Of a stretch of DNA of 13,569 bases, positions 7,677 to 13,429 are shown in pieces. The notes below the pieces were generated by a model. It ran no database searches. It was not told the DNA's origin and worked only from the letters and a program-made list of their open reading frames with translations. Within the stretch, counting starts at the first letter, position 1. Every line of letters begins with the position of its first letter. Source of the DNA: Bacillota bacterium (GTDB lineage Bacteria; Bacillota; Dethiobacteria; DTU022); contig JAAZIG010000133.1 in NCBI GenBank assembly GCA_012510325.1, positions 1 through 13,569 on the forward strand. The letters run 5' to 3'. The translations under genes were made by a program, and so were the position numbers.

Positions 7677-7732
7677 CAGCGGACAACCTCCTTAATAGTA
7701 AAGTTATCCCTTATTTTGAACAATTGCGACAT
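7676..7732 (-). CDS. Possible 18-aa leader peptide or upstream ORF
   Basis: ATG (7730-7732) opens an 18-codon ORF, MSQLFKIRDNFTIKEVVR, whose TGA overlaps the ATG of the 55-aa gene (TGATG). The ribosome site for the downstream gene lies inside it. Its own upstream AGGA, a few bases before the ATG, is weak. It could be a translated leader coupling translation, or chance. There is no homology call. Confidence 0.3.
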   Translation of the reverse strand: MSQLFKIRDNFTIKEVVR

Positions 7733-7945
7733 AATTATTCCTGAAGCGAACGGCGGCGTTTCGGCAAAGGCGAAAGGCCCGCGATTCAAGCCCCCGGCTG
7801 AAGGGTCTGCCGCTGCCGGAGATGGGGGGGAAAACGGCTGACGAAGAATATTGATCTTTATGAGAACGGTAAGGGGATTCGAACCTTGTTTGGATGTTGT
7901 ATGGGTGTTGCCGGTGCAAAAGCGCTCGCCGGGCAATAAATACTG
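7733..7945. other. Intergenic stretch with no clear gene
   Basis: Reading frames across this stretch lack ribosome sites and recognisable protein sequence. The only structured element I see is the tRNA-like fragment at 7861-7888. The GC-rich part 7745-7840 shows no clear hairpin plus T-run. Confidence 0.5.
7861..7888 (-). other. tRNA 3'-half-like fragment
   Basis: On the minus strand this 28-nt stretch contains GGTTCGAATCC, the T-loop consensus, and ends in CTCA. Aligned without gaps to the last 28 nt of the nearby tRNA-Thr, it matches at 19 positions by my count. The T stem does not form well, and no acceptor, D or anticodon arm can be found, so it is not a working tRNA. It may be a decayed tRNA copy or a scar of an element that used the tRNA gene as a target. 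Confidence 0.3.
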
Positions 7946-7981
7946 AAAAAGCCCGGAAGCCTACTTGCAGGGTTTCCGGGC
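7946..7981 (-). terminator. Intrinsic terminator of tRNA-Thr
   Basis: On the minus strand GCCCGGAA pairs with TTCCGGGC (7981-7951, stem extended by CC/GG across small bulges) and is followed by TTTTT (7950-7946). It begins 8 nt behind the tRNA 3' end. Confidence 0.93.
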
Positions 7982-7988
7982 ATTATCG

Positions 7989-8064
7989 TGGAGCCGGCAA
8001 GAGGACTCGAACCCCCAACATGCTGATTACGATTCAGCTGCTCTACCAATTGAGCTATGCCGGC
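7989..8064 (-). tRNA. tRNA-Thr, anticodon CGT
   Basis: The 76-nt minus-strand sequence folds as a full cloverleaf. The acceptor is GCCGGCA/TGCCGGC, the D arm GCTC-AATTGGTA-GAGC, and the anticodon stem GCTGA/TCAGC. The loop ATCGTAA places CGT at positions 34-36. The T arm is GGGGG-TTCGAGT-CCTCT with two G-T wobbles. T73 and an encoded CCA follow. Anticodon CGU reads ACG (threonine). It has its own promoter and terminator, so it is a single-gene unit. Confidence 0.97.
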
Positions 8065-8078
8065 ACCGGAGCATCATT

Positions 8079-8107
8079 ATTATAACCGAAAGTGCTGCCG
8101 CGCTCAA
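8079..8107 (-). promoter_or_regulatory. Promoter of tRNA-Thr
   Basis: TTGAGC (8107-8102), a 17-bp spacer and a perfect TATAAT (8084-8079) lie about 15 bp before the tRNA 5' end. This is typical of a strong vegetative promoter. Confidence 0.88.
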
Positions 8108-8121
8108 GGGGAGGGGGCCAT

Positions 8122-8883
8122 TCATCCCTCAACCCGATCCTCCCACGTCAGGGGCTGGATCTGGAGCTGTCCCCAAAGGGCGATCCGATCGCCGCAGATG
8201 AACAGAGCGCCGGTGATCCCGGAAACACTCCGGGCAAAGGAGAGCGCTCCCTCCAGATCGGCAGGCTCCTGCACCAGATTGCCGGCCGCCGTTGCCGCGG
8301 CATCGGCGAGAGCGGCGGAAGGGGAAAGGATCACCGCGGCATCGGCTTTCCCGCGGCTGTAGGCGTGGCCGGTGGTGCCCGAAGAGGTGCAGATCCCGCA
8401 GGAGCAGCCGTCCGGTTCGACAAGAAGGGCGATCTTTTTGCTCAGGGGGGATTTTCCGGCAAGAACTGCCACCCTGACCGGTTCGACAGTATTCATAAAG
8501 ATATCGCCGCCGTTTTCGACAATCACCTGGGAACAATGGCGCAGCAGCCGCTCTCCGACAGCTTCCGCCAGGGCCCCGGCAACCGCTGCCATCGGCCCCA
8601 CGCCGACAGTGTTGCCCGCGTGGATCATCTGCAGCGCCACCTCCGGAGCGGCGCCCTCCGCCAGGTAGGGTTCCCTGGTCAGGGCGAAATCCGGATGAGC
8701 CGCAATATAGGACTCCAGCTGCCGGCGGAGCCGCCAGACCAGCTCCTCCGTCCGGCCGGGCAGCGCCTCGCTGTAGCTGTCCGCAGGCACGGCAATCCAT
8801 AGATCCGTCTCTTTAACCGCAACGGTGAAAGACCTGAAATTTTTGTCTCCGGCGGCATTCCGGTAGAGCCTTCTCGCGCTCAT
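8122..8883 (-). CDS. UPF0280 family (ApbE-like) protein
   Basis: This 253-aa protein matches the UPF0280 family, which shares the fold of ApbE flavin transferases. Visible motifs are GVGPMAAVAGALAE (94-107), ENGGDI (123-128) and GICTSSGTTGHAYSRGKADA (163-182). The biochemical role of UPF0280 is not established. ApbE proteins attach FMN to threonine in partner proteins, but I see no proof that this one does. An extra cysteine cluster C160-x-C162-x2-C165 precedes the TSSG motif. The ATG overlaps the stop of the ferredoxin gene (ATGA, 8880-8883) and lacks a strong ribosome site, indicating translational coupling. It is the last of the three-gene homocysteine-type operon and ends 57 bp before the tRNA-Thr gene. 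Confidence 0.88.
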   Translation of the reverse strand: MSARRLYRNAAGDKNFRSFTVAVKETDLWIAVPADSYSEALPGRTEELVWRLRRQLESYIAAHPDFALTREPYLAEGAAPEVALQMIHAGNTVGVGPMAAVAGALAEAVGERLLRHCSQVIVENGGDIFMNTVEPVRVAVLAGKSPLSKKIALLVEPDGCSCGICTSSGTTGHAYSRGKADAAVILSPSAALADAAATAAGNLVQEPADLEGALSFARSVSGITGALFICGDRIALWGQLQIQPLTWEDRVEG

Positions 8884-9302
8884 CCGTTATCTTCGATCAG
8901 GGTTTCCATGGCCCTCGCGGGGCATGCTCTCAGGCAGAGCTCGCAAACAATACATTTGTCCTCCTGAAAACGCACCGTCATCTCCGGACGCTGCAGCTCC
9001 AGGGCCCCGGAAGGGCAGATCACACTGCAGGCGCCGCACTGCGTGCAGCGCTCCTCATTCCAGAAGATCTGCTGCTTCAGGTTCATCACCTGCAGGCCTT
9101 CCTTGCAGAGCCAGTCGATGGCGCGGCGATATCCGGACTCGCTGCCGCTCAGCTCAAGCATCAGGCGGCCCTCTTTTTTCGGATTGATCTCGGCCCGCAG
9201 TATATTGACCATGAGGTCGAAGTCTTTGACCAGGCGATAGATAATCGGCTGCTCGACCACGGATGGGGGAAAACGAAATACCAGCTTCTGTTTGATCACC
9301 AT
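8880..9302 (-). CDS. NIL-domain ferredoxin, homocysteine-biosynthesis partner
   Basis: A 140-aa protein with an N-terminal NIL domain (about 1-76) and a C-terminal two-cluster ferredoxin. The cysteines are C86, C89, C92, C96 and C117, C120, C123, C127, two canonical CxxCxxCxxxC(P) motifs for [4Fe-4S] clusters. In Methanosarcina acetivorans the equivalent NIL-ferredoxin works with the DUF39 protein to make homocysteine from aspartate semialdehyde and sulfide. The clusters are thought to serve electron or sulfur transfer. The ATG (9300-9302) directly follows the TAG of the DUF39 gene, and the ribosome site GGAGGG lies in that gene's last codons. No CBS domain is present. Confidence 0.92.
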   Translation of the reverse strand: MVIKQKLVFRFPPSVVEQPIIYRLVKDFDLMVNILRAEINPKKEGRLMLELSGSESGYRRAIDWLCKEGLQVMNLKQQIFWNEERCTQCGACSVICPSGALELQRPEMTVRFQEDKCIVCELCLRACPARAMETLIEDNG

Positions 9303-10517
9303 CTACATCCCTCCCGGCGAAGGATCGCGCTGCGGCAGTGATTGCAACTTGATTCCCGCCTCCACAGACGGCAGCGGCGCCACTGGAGGTGACAGGGTGA
9401 ACTCTCCCGCCAGGATCCATTTTTTCAGGGTGGCGGCGATCTCCCTGGCTCCGACATAGCTGGAAAGAGGTGCCGCCGGCACCCGGCGGTCGCGAATCTT
9501 GATGGAGCCGCTTTTCAGCTCCGCATAGCTGACCAGCCCCAGGTCTCCGCCCTCTTTATAGGGATATCCCCTACTGAAATCGACTACCGGCGCATAGATC
9601 TCCCCGTCCTCCACCGCACAATAGGACATGATCTCCTCGCTCAGAATGGGGATGGGGATGCCCAGACCCACCTTCAGGGTGGCGCCGTAACCGAGAAAGC
9701 TGAGGCCCCTCAGCCAGCGCCAGTGCATCTGCTTCAGATCACCGATCAGCGCAAGGGTGGCCGCCGCATTCCGGGGAACCCCGTTTGCCCCTCTCTCCAC
9801 AGAGGGATTGTGCTGGGTCCCGTGCCAGGCAACGCGGCCCCTGCCGCCGCCAAGAAATATCTGCGTGCCGATGCCGATTGTTTTTAACAGCGGATCGTTC
9901 AGCAGAGGGCTGAGCTGTCCGGCAGAGCTGTAGTAGGCGTTGCCCAGCCGCGGCTTCAACATACCCATATATGTGTAGATCATCTTGGAACCCAGGTTCA
10001 CCGCAACGCTGTAATTCTGATAAGCATTGCGCGGGTTGTACAGGATCGCCTCGTTTATCTCAGAGAGGCGAAAAGTGGTCTCGATCTTCTTCAGGGGATA
10101 GCAGTCGGTGCCGTAGCCGTGGGCCTGCAGCAATATCTCTTTCCCGGCGACCAGATCTTCGATGACATGCCCGCCCCCGTAGACAAATTCACCGGGGTGA
10201 TTCCGGTTGCGCGGATCTCCCGGAGGGAGCGCGGTGGCTCCCAGATAGGCATCGACTGCGGCCAACCCGGCGTATGCCGGAACACCGTTGAGGTAGAGCT
10301 CGTTAATCTTGATCCGCGGCCGGGGATGGCCCAAATTTAAAAAGAGGCCCGAGGAGCACATGGGCCCAAAAGTGCCGGTCGTCACCACGTCAACTGTTTG
10401 GGCCGCTCCGGAGACCCCTTTTTCCGCAATCACTTCCAGAACTTCTTCCGCCGTTAAAACTACCGCCGCGCCGCGGCGTATTTTTTGGTTGATCTCTTCA
10501 TAGGTCCTCTCGAACAA
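9303..10517 (-). CDS. DUF39 homocysteine biosynthesis protein (sulfur incorporation)
   Basis: This 404-aa protein belongs to the DUF39/HcyBio family, which converts aspartate semialdehyde to homocysteine with sulfide, bypassing O-acetyl- or O-succinylhomoserine. Visible landmarks are TTGTFGPMCSSG with C54, the glycine-rich GGGHVIEDL (114-122), and GYGTDCYPLK with C139. Conserved cysteines in these two regions are characteristic of the family. There is no C-terminal CBS pair, so this is the short form. Translation starts at TTG (10515-10517); no ATG or GTG fits, and AGGAGGT lies about 11 nt upstream. It is the first gene of the operon with the NIL-ferredoxin and UPF0280 genes. The physiological reaction is inferred from the family, not shown here. 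Confidence 0.92.
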   Translation of the reverse strand: MFERTYEEINQKIRRGAAVVLTAEEVLEVIAEKGVSGAAQTVDVVTTGTFGPMCSSGLFLNLGHPRPRIKINELYLNGVPAYAGLAAVDAYLGATALPPGDPRNRNHPGEFVYGGGHVIEDLVAGKEILLQAHGYGTDCYPLKKIETTFRLSEINEAILYNPRNAYQNYSVAVNLGSKMIYTYMGMLKPRLGNAYYSSAGQLSPLLNDPLLKTIGIGTQIFLGGGRGRVAWHGTQHNPSVERGANGVPRNAAATLALIGDLKQMHWRWLRGLSFLGYGATLKVGLGIPIPILSEEIMSYCAVEDGEIYAPVVDFSRGYPYKEGGDLGLVSYAELKSGSIKIRDRRVPAAPLSSYVGAREIAATLKKWILAGEFTLSPPVAPLPSVEAGIKLQSLPQRDPSPGGM

Positions 10518-10552
10518 CGGGTCGGGCCACCTCCTCCGAATCTTACTAGTAG

Positions 10553-10579
10553 ATTATATCATTTTGGGCCCTTTGACAA
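10553..10579 (-). promoter_or_regulatory. Candidate promoter of the homocysteine operon
   Basis: A perfect TATAAT (10558-10553) lies about 35 bp before the start codon. TTGTCA (10579-10574) is the best -35 box, but the spacer is only 15 bp, shorter than ideal. This may mean weak basal activity or activator dependence. Confidence 0.55.
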
Positions 10580-10591
10580 GACTGTCTCCGC

Positions 10592-10619
10592 TTAGATCGG
10601 CCCGGCTCCGCTGATCTAA
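10592..10619. repeat. Inverted repeat upstream of the homocysteine operon promoter
   Basis: TTAGATC (10592-10598) and GATCTAA (10613-10619) are perfect 7-bp arms around a 14-nt centre. They lie 13 bp upstream of the candidate -35 box and partly overlap the T-run of the terminator behind the isomerase gene. It may be a protein-binding operator or a second hairpin of the terminator. Confidence 0.45.
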
Positions 10620-10650
10620 AAAAGGGGAGCGCCGGAAAAAAGCGGTCCCC
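10618..10650 (-). terminator. Intrinsic terminator behind the cupin isomerase gene
   Basis: On the minus strand GGGGA/TCCCC-type arms (10650-10646 with 10628-10624) extend past one mismatch by three more pairs. They are followed by six T (10623-10618). It starts 25 nt past the isomerase stop and separates that gene from the homocysteine operon. Confidence 0.82.
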
Positions 10651-10675
10651 CTTGAGGTTGACAGATGCGGGCGGC

Positions 10676-11497
10676 TCAGCCGTCCAGCAGCTGCTCCAGA
10701 TAGTGTTCAAAAACAGCAGCGTAGTCTTCGGGACAGAGCAGGAAATCCAGTGACTCCCGCTTCTCCTGAAAAATGCGGTACAGGGGAAAACCGGTGATGA
10801 GGTCAAGCTGTGGAACGGGGGTGACGGGACAGCGCTGCAGCGGGGGCAGCTGCTGATAGCCGGGATTGGCGACAAATTCGGGTCCCTCTTCCGTGCTGAG
10901 CTCAAAATAAGCGCCGCCCCCGGCTTCCCGGACGGGTCCGTAGATCGAAGAGAAATCCCGGGAAACCCAGTTGCTCATGATCAGGTAATCATCTCCGGGG
11001 TTGATCGTGATATGACCGAAATGCGGGGGGATCAGCACCTTGTCCCCCGGTTTCGCGGCGATGAGGATGACCGTTTCAAGCTCTTCGGGGCGCTCCCGCC
11101 GGGGACGCTGCAGCAGATAATGAGCCCGCCCGTGCAGCACTTCATAGACCTCCGGATAGGTCAGCCCTGTTCCCGGCTTTTCCGGATGGTAGTGCCCCGC
11201 AGTTTTGACATACTCCCCCCCCAAGGTTCCGGGGACGATGACGGTGAGATCATAGCGCAGCCCTTTATTCCTGAGCGCATCGCCGTCGCCGGCCAGGGCG
11301 ACATCCCGGTACATATAGTAGAGCTCATCTATCTCCGCAGCCTCAGCGTCGTACAAAACTGCACTCATCTCCCGCCGTCGGCGGATCTCAGGAGGAGGGG
11401 CGCTGTGCCCGGCTGCTTCATCTTCGAAGATGACCCGCTTTGTTACCGGATCCCACAACAGCGGCAACCCGCTCTGCCTGTGCAAATCAATCACCAT
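10676..11497 (-). CDS. pgiA: Archaeal-type cupin glucose-6-phosphate isomerase
   Basis: Interconverts glucose 6-phosphate and fructose 6-phosphate with a metal-dependent cupin fold unrelated to the usual PGI. In the 273-aa protein the metal ligands are visible: H102 and H104 in AGHYHPEKPGTG, E116 in TYPEVYEV, and H162 in IPPHFGHITIN. They align with the His-His-Glu-His set of Pyrococcus furiosus GPI. The start at ATG 11495-11497 is preferred because AAGGAG lies 7 nt before it. An in-frame ATG six codons upstream (11513-11515) would have its codons inside that ribosome site. The protein carries an extended N terminus (about 80 residues before the cupin core) and a C-terminal tail, so it is longer than the minimal P. 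furiosus enzyme. The gene follows gap on the same strand, with a hairpin-rich leader. Confidence 0.92.
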   Translation of the reverse strand: MVIDLHRQSGLPLLWDPVTKRVIFEDEAAGHSAPPPEIRRRREMSAVLYDAEAAEIDELYYMYRDVALAGDGDALRNKGLRYDLTVIVPGTLGGEYVKTAGHYHPEKPGTGLTYPEVYEVLHGRAHYLLQRPRRERPEELETVILIAAKPGDKVLIPPHFGHITINPGDDYLIMSNWVSRDFSSIYGPVREAGGGAYFELSTEEGPEFVANPGYQQLPPLQRCPVTPVPQLDLITGFPLYRIFQEKRESLDFLLCPEDYAAVFEHYLEQLLDG

Positions 11498-11513
11498 AGT
11501 TCTGCTCCTTTTC

Positions 11514-11536
11514 ATCTGAAGGCACGCCCTTCAGAT
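11514..11536. repeat. 9-bp inverted repeat in the isomerase gene leader
   Basis: ATCTGAAGG and CCTTCAGAT form perfect 9-bp arms around a 5-nt loop, ending just before the AAGGAG ribosome site of the isomerase gene. As RNA it would be a stable hairpin next to the ribosome site. As DNA it could be an operator. Confidence 0.6.
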
Positions 11537-11541
11537 CGATG

Positions 11542-11565
11542 GAAGGGGATCAACCGAACCCCTTC
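11542..11565. repeat. Second hairpin in the isomerase gene leader
   Basis: GAAGGGG and CCCCTTC form perfect 7-bp arms with a 10-nt loop, 5 bp from the first inverted repeat. No T-run follows on either strand, so it is not a clear terminator for gap. Confidence 0.5.
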
Positions 11566-11570
11566 ACAAT

Positions 11571-11576
11571 AGTATA
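11571..11576 (-). promoter_or_regulatory. Possible -10 box for the isomerase gene
   Basis: TATACT on the minus strand matches TATAAT at 5 of 6 positions, but no -35 hexamer is found 16-18 bp upstream. If used, the transcript would begin just before the two hairpins. Confidence 0.3.
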
Positions 11577-11603
11577 TGATGCGGACCGGCTTTTACTGCC
11601 TCC

Positions 11604-12593
11604 TTATTCGCTCTCGGCAATGAATGCGGCCAGATCGACGACGCGGCAGGAATAAGCCCATTCGTTGTCATACCAGGCCACTATCCGGATAAGATTGCCG
11701 CCGACAACCATGGTCGACAAACCGTCAACGGTTGAGGAGTACGGGTTGCCCCGGTAGTCAATGGAGACCAGCGGCTCATCGCTGAACGCCAGATAACGCG
11801 ATCCTGAGGCCGCCTCCTTGAAGGCTTCGTTAACCTGTGCCGGGGTCACTTCCTGCTCCAGCTCGGCGACAAGATCGACCAGAGAAACGCTCGCCGAGGG
11901 CACCCGCACGGCAAATCCATCAACTTTGCCTTCCACCTCCGGGATCACCAGCCCCACCGCCTTGGCCGCTCCCGTCGTTGTGGGAATCATCGAAAGGGCG
12001 GCCCGGGCCCGCCGCAGATCGGGATGGGGCAGATCGAGGAGCACCTGATCGTTCGTATAGGCATGCGTTGTGTTCATTAACGCCTTGGCCAGCCCAAATT
12101 TTTCATGGAGCACTTTAACCACCGGGGCCAGTGCGTTGGTGGTGCAGGAAGCGTTGGAAATGATAAAATGCTCCTGCGGGTTGTAGCGCTCTTCGTTAAC
12201 CCCGAGAACGACCATGAAGTCCGCCTCGCCCGGGGCGGTGATGACCACCCGGCGGGCCCCCGCTTTCAGATGGCCGGAAGCGGCCTCGCGGGTGCGAAAA
12301 CGGCCCGTCGCTTCGACGACAAGGTCCACTTCACTTTCCTTCCAGGGTATTTTCGCAGGCTCCCTTTCCGAATAGACCCTGATGTAATCCTCCCCGACAC
12401 GCAGACCCTCAGGATCCGCCTGTACCGGAACATCAAGCTTGCCGTACACTGAATCATACTTCAGCAAATGAGCCAGAGTGGCGCTGTCGACGAGGTCATT
12501 GATCGCCACAACTTTTACCTGCTCGCTTCCCAGTGAAGCCCGCATGGTCAAACGCCCAATCCGTCCAAAACCGTTGATCCCTATTCTGATCAT
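11604..12593 (-). CDS. gap: Glyceraldehyde-3-phosphate dehydrogenase (NAD type)
   Basis: Oxidises and phosphorylates glyceraldehyde 3-phosphate with NAD in glycolysis, and runs in reverse in gluconeogenesis. The 329-aa protein has the Rossmann motif GINGFGRIGR (5-14), D33 in AINDLVD (favouring NAD over NADP), the catalytic cysteine C150 in SNASCTTNA and H177 in THAYTNDQ. LDLP near 186-189 also fits the NAD type. The ATG at 12591-12593 is chosen over an upstream in-frame start because GGAGGG lies 8 nt before it and MIRIGINGFG is the normal beginning. It is not next to phosphoglycerate kinase, unlike in many Firmicutes; the cupin isomerase gene follows 106 bp downstream. Confidence 0.97.
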   Translation of the reverse strand: MIRIGINGFGRIGRLTMRASLGSEQVKVVAINDLVDSATLAHLLKYDSVYGKLDVPVQADPEGLRVGEDYIRVYSEREPAKIPWKESEVDLVVEATGRFRTREAASGHLKAGARRVVITAPGEADFMVVLGVNEERYNPQEHFIISNASCTTNALAPVVKVLHEKFGLAKALMNTTHAYTNDQVLLDLPHPDLRRARAALSMIPTTTGAAKAVGLVIPEVEGKVDGFAVRVPSASVSLVDLVAELEQEVTPAQVNEAFKEAASGSRYLAFSDEPLVSIDYRGNPYSSTVDGLSTMVVGGNLIRIVAWYDNEWAYSCRVVDLAAFIAESE

Positions 12594-12957
12594 CTTTAAA
12601 ACCCTCCTGCAAAGGTAGTCAAGCCAGCCTTCAGACAATCCTGTGCCGCCCCCGGAAGTGATCCTTCCGGCAAAACAGCGGCGGCGCTTTTCCTGTTACC
12701 GTTCTGTACTCGCTGATCATCGTATAACATATTGGCGCTCTCCGCAACTGCCACCTCCGGCGGGATGCACCGCTCTCCCGGAGCCCGGCTCTTGCCACCG
12801 CCCCCTGTTTCAGAGAGAGCTCCCTGTGCTAATCTTCCCGGATTACCTCCCCCTTTATCCCGGAGCCGGGTCAGGCCCGGGGAGCGCCGTCGGGAAAGAA
12901 TATTTTCCCCCCTTGAAGCAAAGATATAGAAAGAGCAGACAGGAGGTTGGCCCGCCT
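12594..12957. other. Divergent intergenic region between gap and the ydcZ-like gene
   Basis: Frames across this 364-bp region give proline- and arginine-rich nonsense without ribosome sites, so it appears non-coding. It holds the gap leader with its GGAGGG site (12600-12610 area), an inverted repeat at 12652-12670, a GC-rich self-complementary stretch near 12860-12885, and the AGGAGGT site of the plus-strand gene (12941-12947). TATACG-like bases near 12720-12730 (minus) and TATAGA near 12925-12930 (plus) are possible -10 boxes, but no good -35 partner is seen for either. Confidence 0.5.
12652..12670. repeat. Inverted repeat in the gap leader region
   Basis: CCGGAAG (12652-12658) and CTTCCGG (12664-12670) are perfect 7-bp arms with a 5-nt loop, about 60 bp upstream of the gap start. 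It could be an operator or an RNA hairpin. No T-run follows. Confidence 0.4.
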
Positions 12958-13404
12958 ATGGAAATACCTGCCTTCGCCCTCATCATCGCCGCCGCCGCCG
13001 GAGCAGCCATGGCCCTGCAGGGTTCACTCAATGCCGCTCTCGGCAGAATCATCGGTATGCTCGAGACCACTTTCGTGGTCCATATCGTCGGTATCTTCGT
13101 GATTGCAACGGCGCTTTATCTCTTCAGACTGGGGACGGGGAGCCTGACCCTGCTCAAAGAGGCTCCCTGGTACACCTACCTGGGGGGGGTGCTCGGCGTG
13201 CTGATCATCTTCGGCGTTACCGTGAGCATCTCCCGTACCGGCGTGGCCACCGCCACGACTGCGATTATCACCGGACAGCTGATTACCGCCCTCATCGTCG
13301 ATCAGTGCGGTCTTTTCGGTCTGGACAAGATCCCCTTCACTCTGGGGAAGGGTCTGGGGCTGGCTCTCCTCGCCGCCGGGGGCTATCTCATGCTCAGCCG
13401 GTAG
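12958..13404 (+). CDS. YdcZ/DUF606 family small membrane protein (DMT-like)
   Basis: The only plus-strand gene. It encodes 148 aa that are almost all hydrophobic, with about five membrane helices: roughly 4-22, 32-56, 72-92, 98-118 and 127-147. Family features include AMALQGSLNAALG (17-29), PWYTYLGGVLGVLII (70-84) and the GQLITALIVDQCGLFG stretch (about 104-119). DUF606 proteins are single five-helix units related to half of a drug/metabolite transporter and probably work as dimers; the substrate is unknown. The ATG at 12958 has AGGAGGT about 10 nt upstream. The frame is open further upstream to 12643, but that part is not protein-like. The group II intron end lies 25 bp behind the stop, in the opposite orientation. 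Confidence 0.88.
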   Translation: MEIPAFALIIAAAAGAAMALQGSLNAALGRIIGMLETTFVVHIVGIFVIATALYLFRLGTGSLTLLKEAPWYTYLGGVLGVLIIFGVTVSISRTGVATATTAIITGQLITALIVDQCGLFGLDKIPFTLGKGLGLALLAAGGYLMLSR

Positions 13405-13429
13405 CTGAGCCCGCCCTGATGGGACAAAA

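Noticed and set aside
7268..7744. Plus-strand 158-codon frame and minus-strand 63-codon frame (7285-7476) in the intergenic region
   Set aside because: They run through the moxR promoter region, a strong terminator and (plus frame) the small gene; composition is S/P/R-rich and no ribosome site supports them.
7858..7936. A second functional tRNA downstream of tRNA-Thr
   Set aside because: Only a T-loop-like segment is present; acceptor, D and anticodon stems cannot be formed.
8129..8800. 223-codon minus-strand frame inside the UPF0280 gene
   Set aside because: It is a shifted shadow frame rich in R, G and C within a gene that has clear family motifs and an ATGA overlap with its neighbour.
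12594..12638. 15-residue extension of GAPDH upstream of MIRIGINGFG
   Set aside because: GGAGGG and the universal GAPDH N terminus both point to ATG 12591-12593.
12643..12957. N-terminal extension of the YdcZ-like protein from 12643
   Set aside because: The upstream part is proline/arginine-rich, non-hydrophobic and without family similarity; AGGAGGT lies just before ATG 12958.
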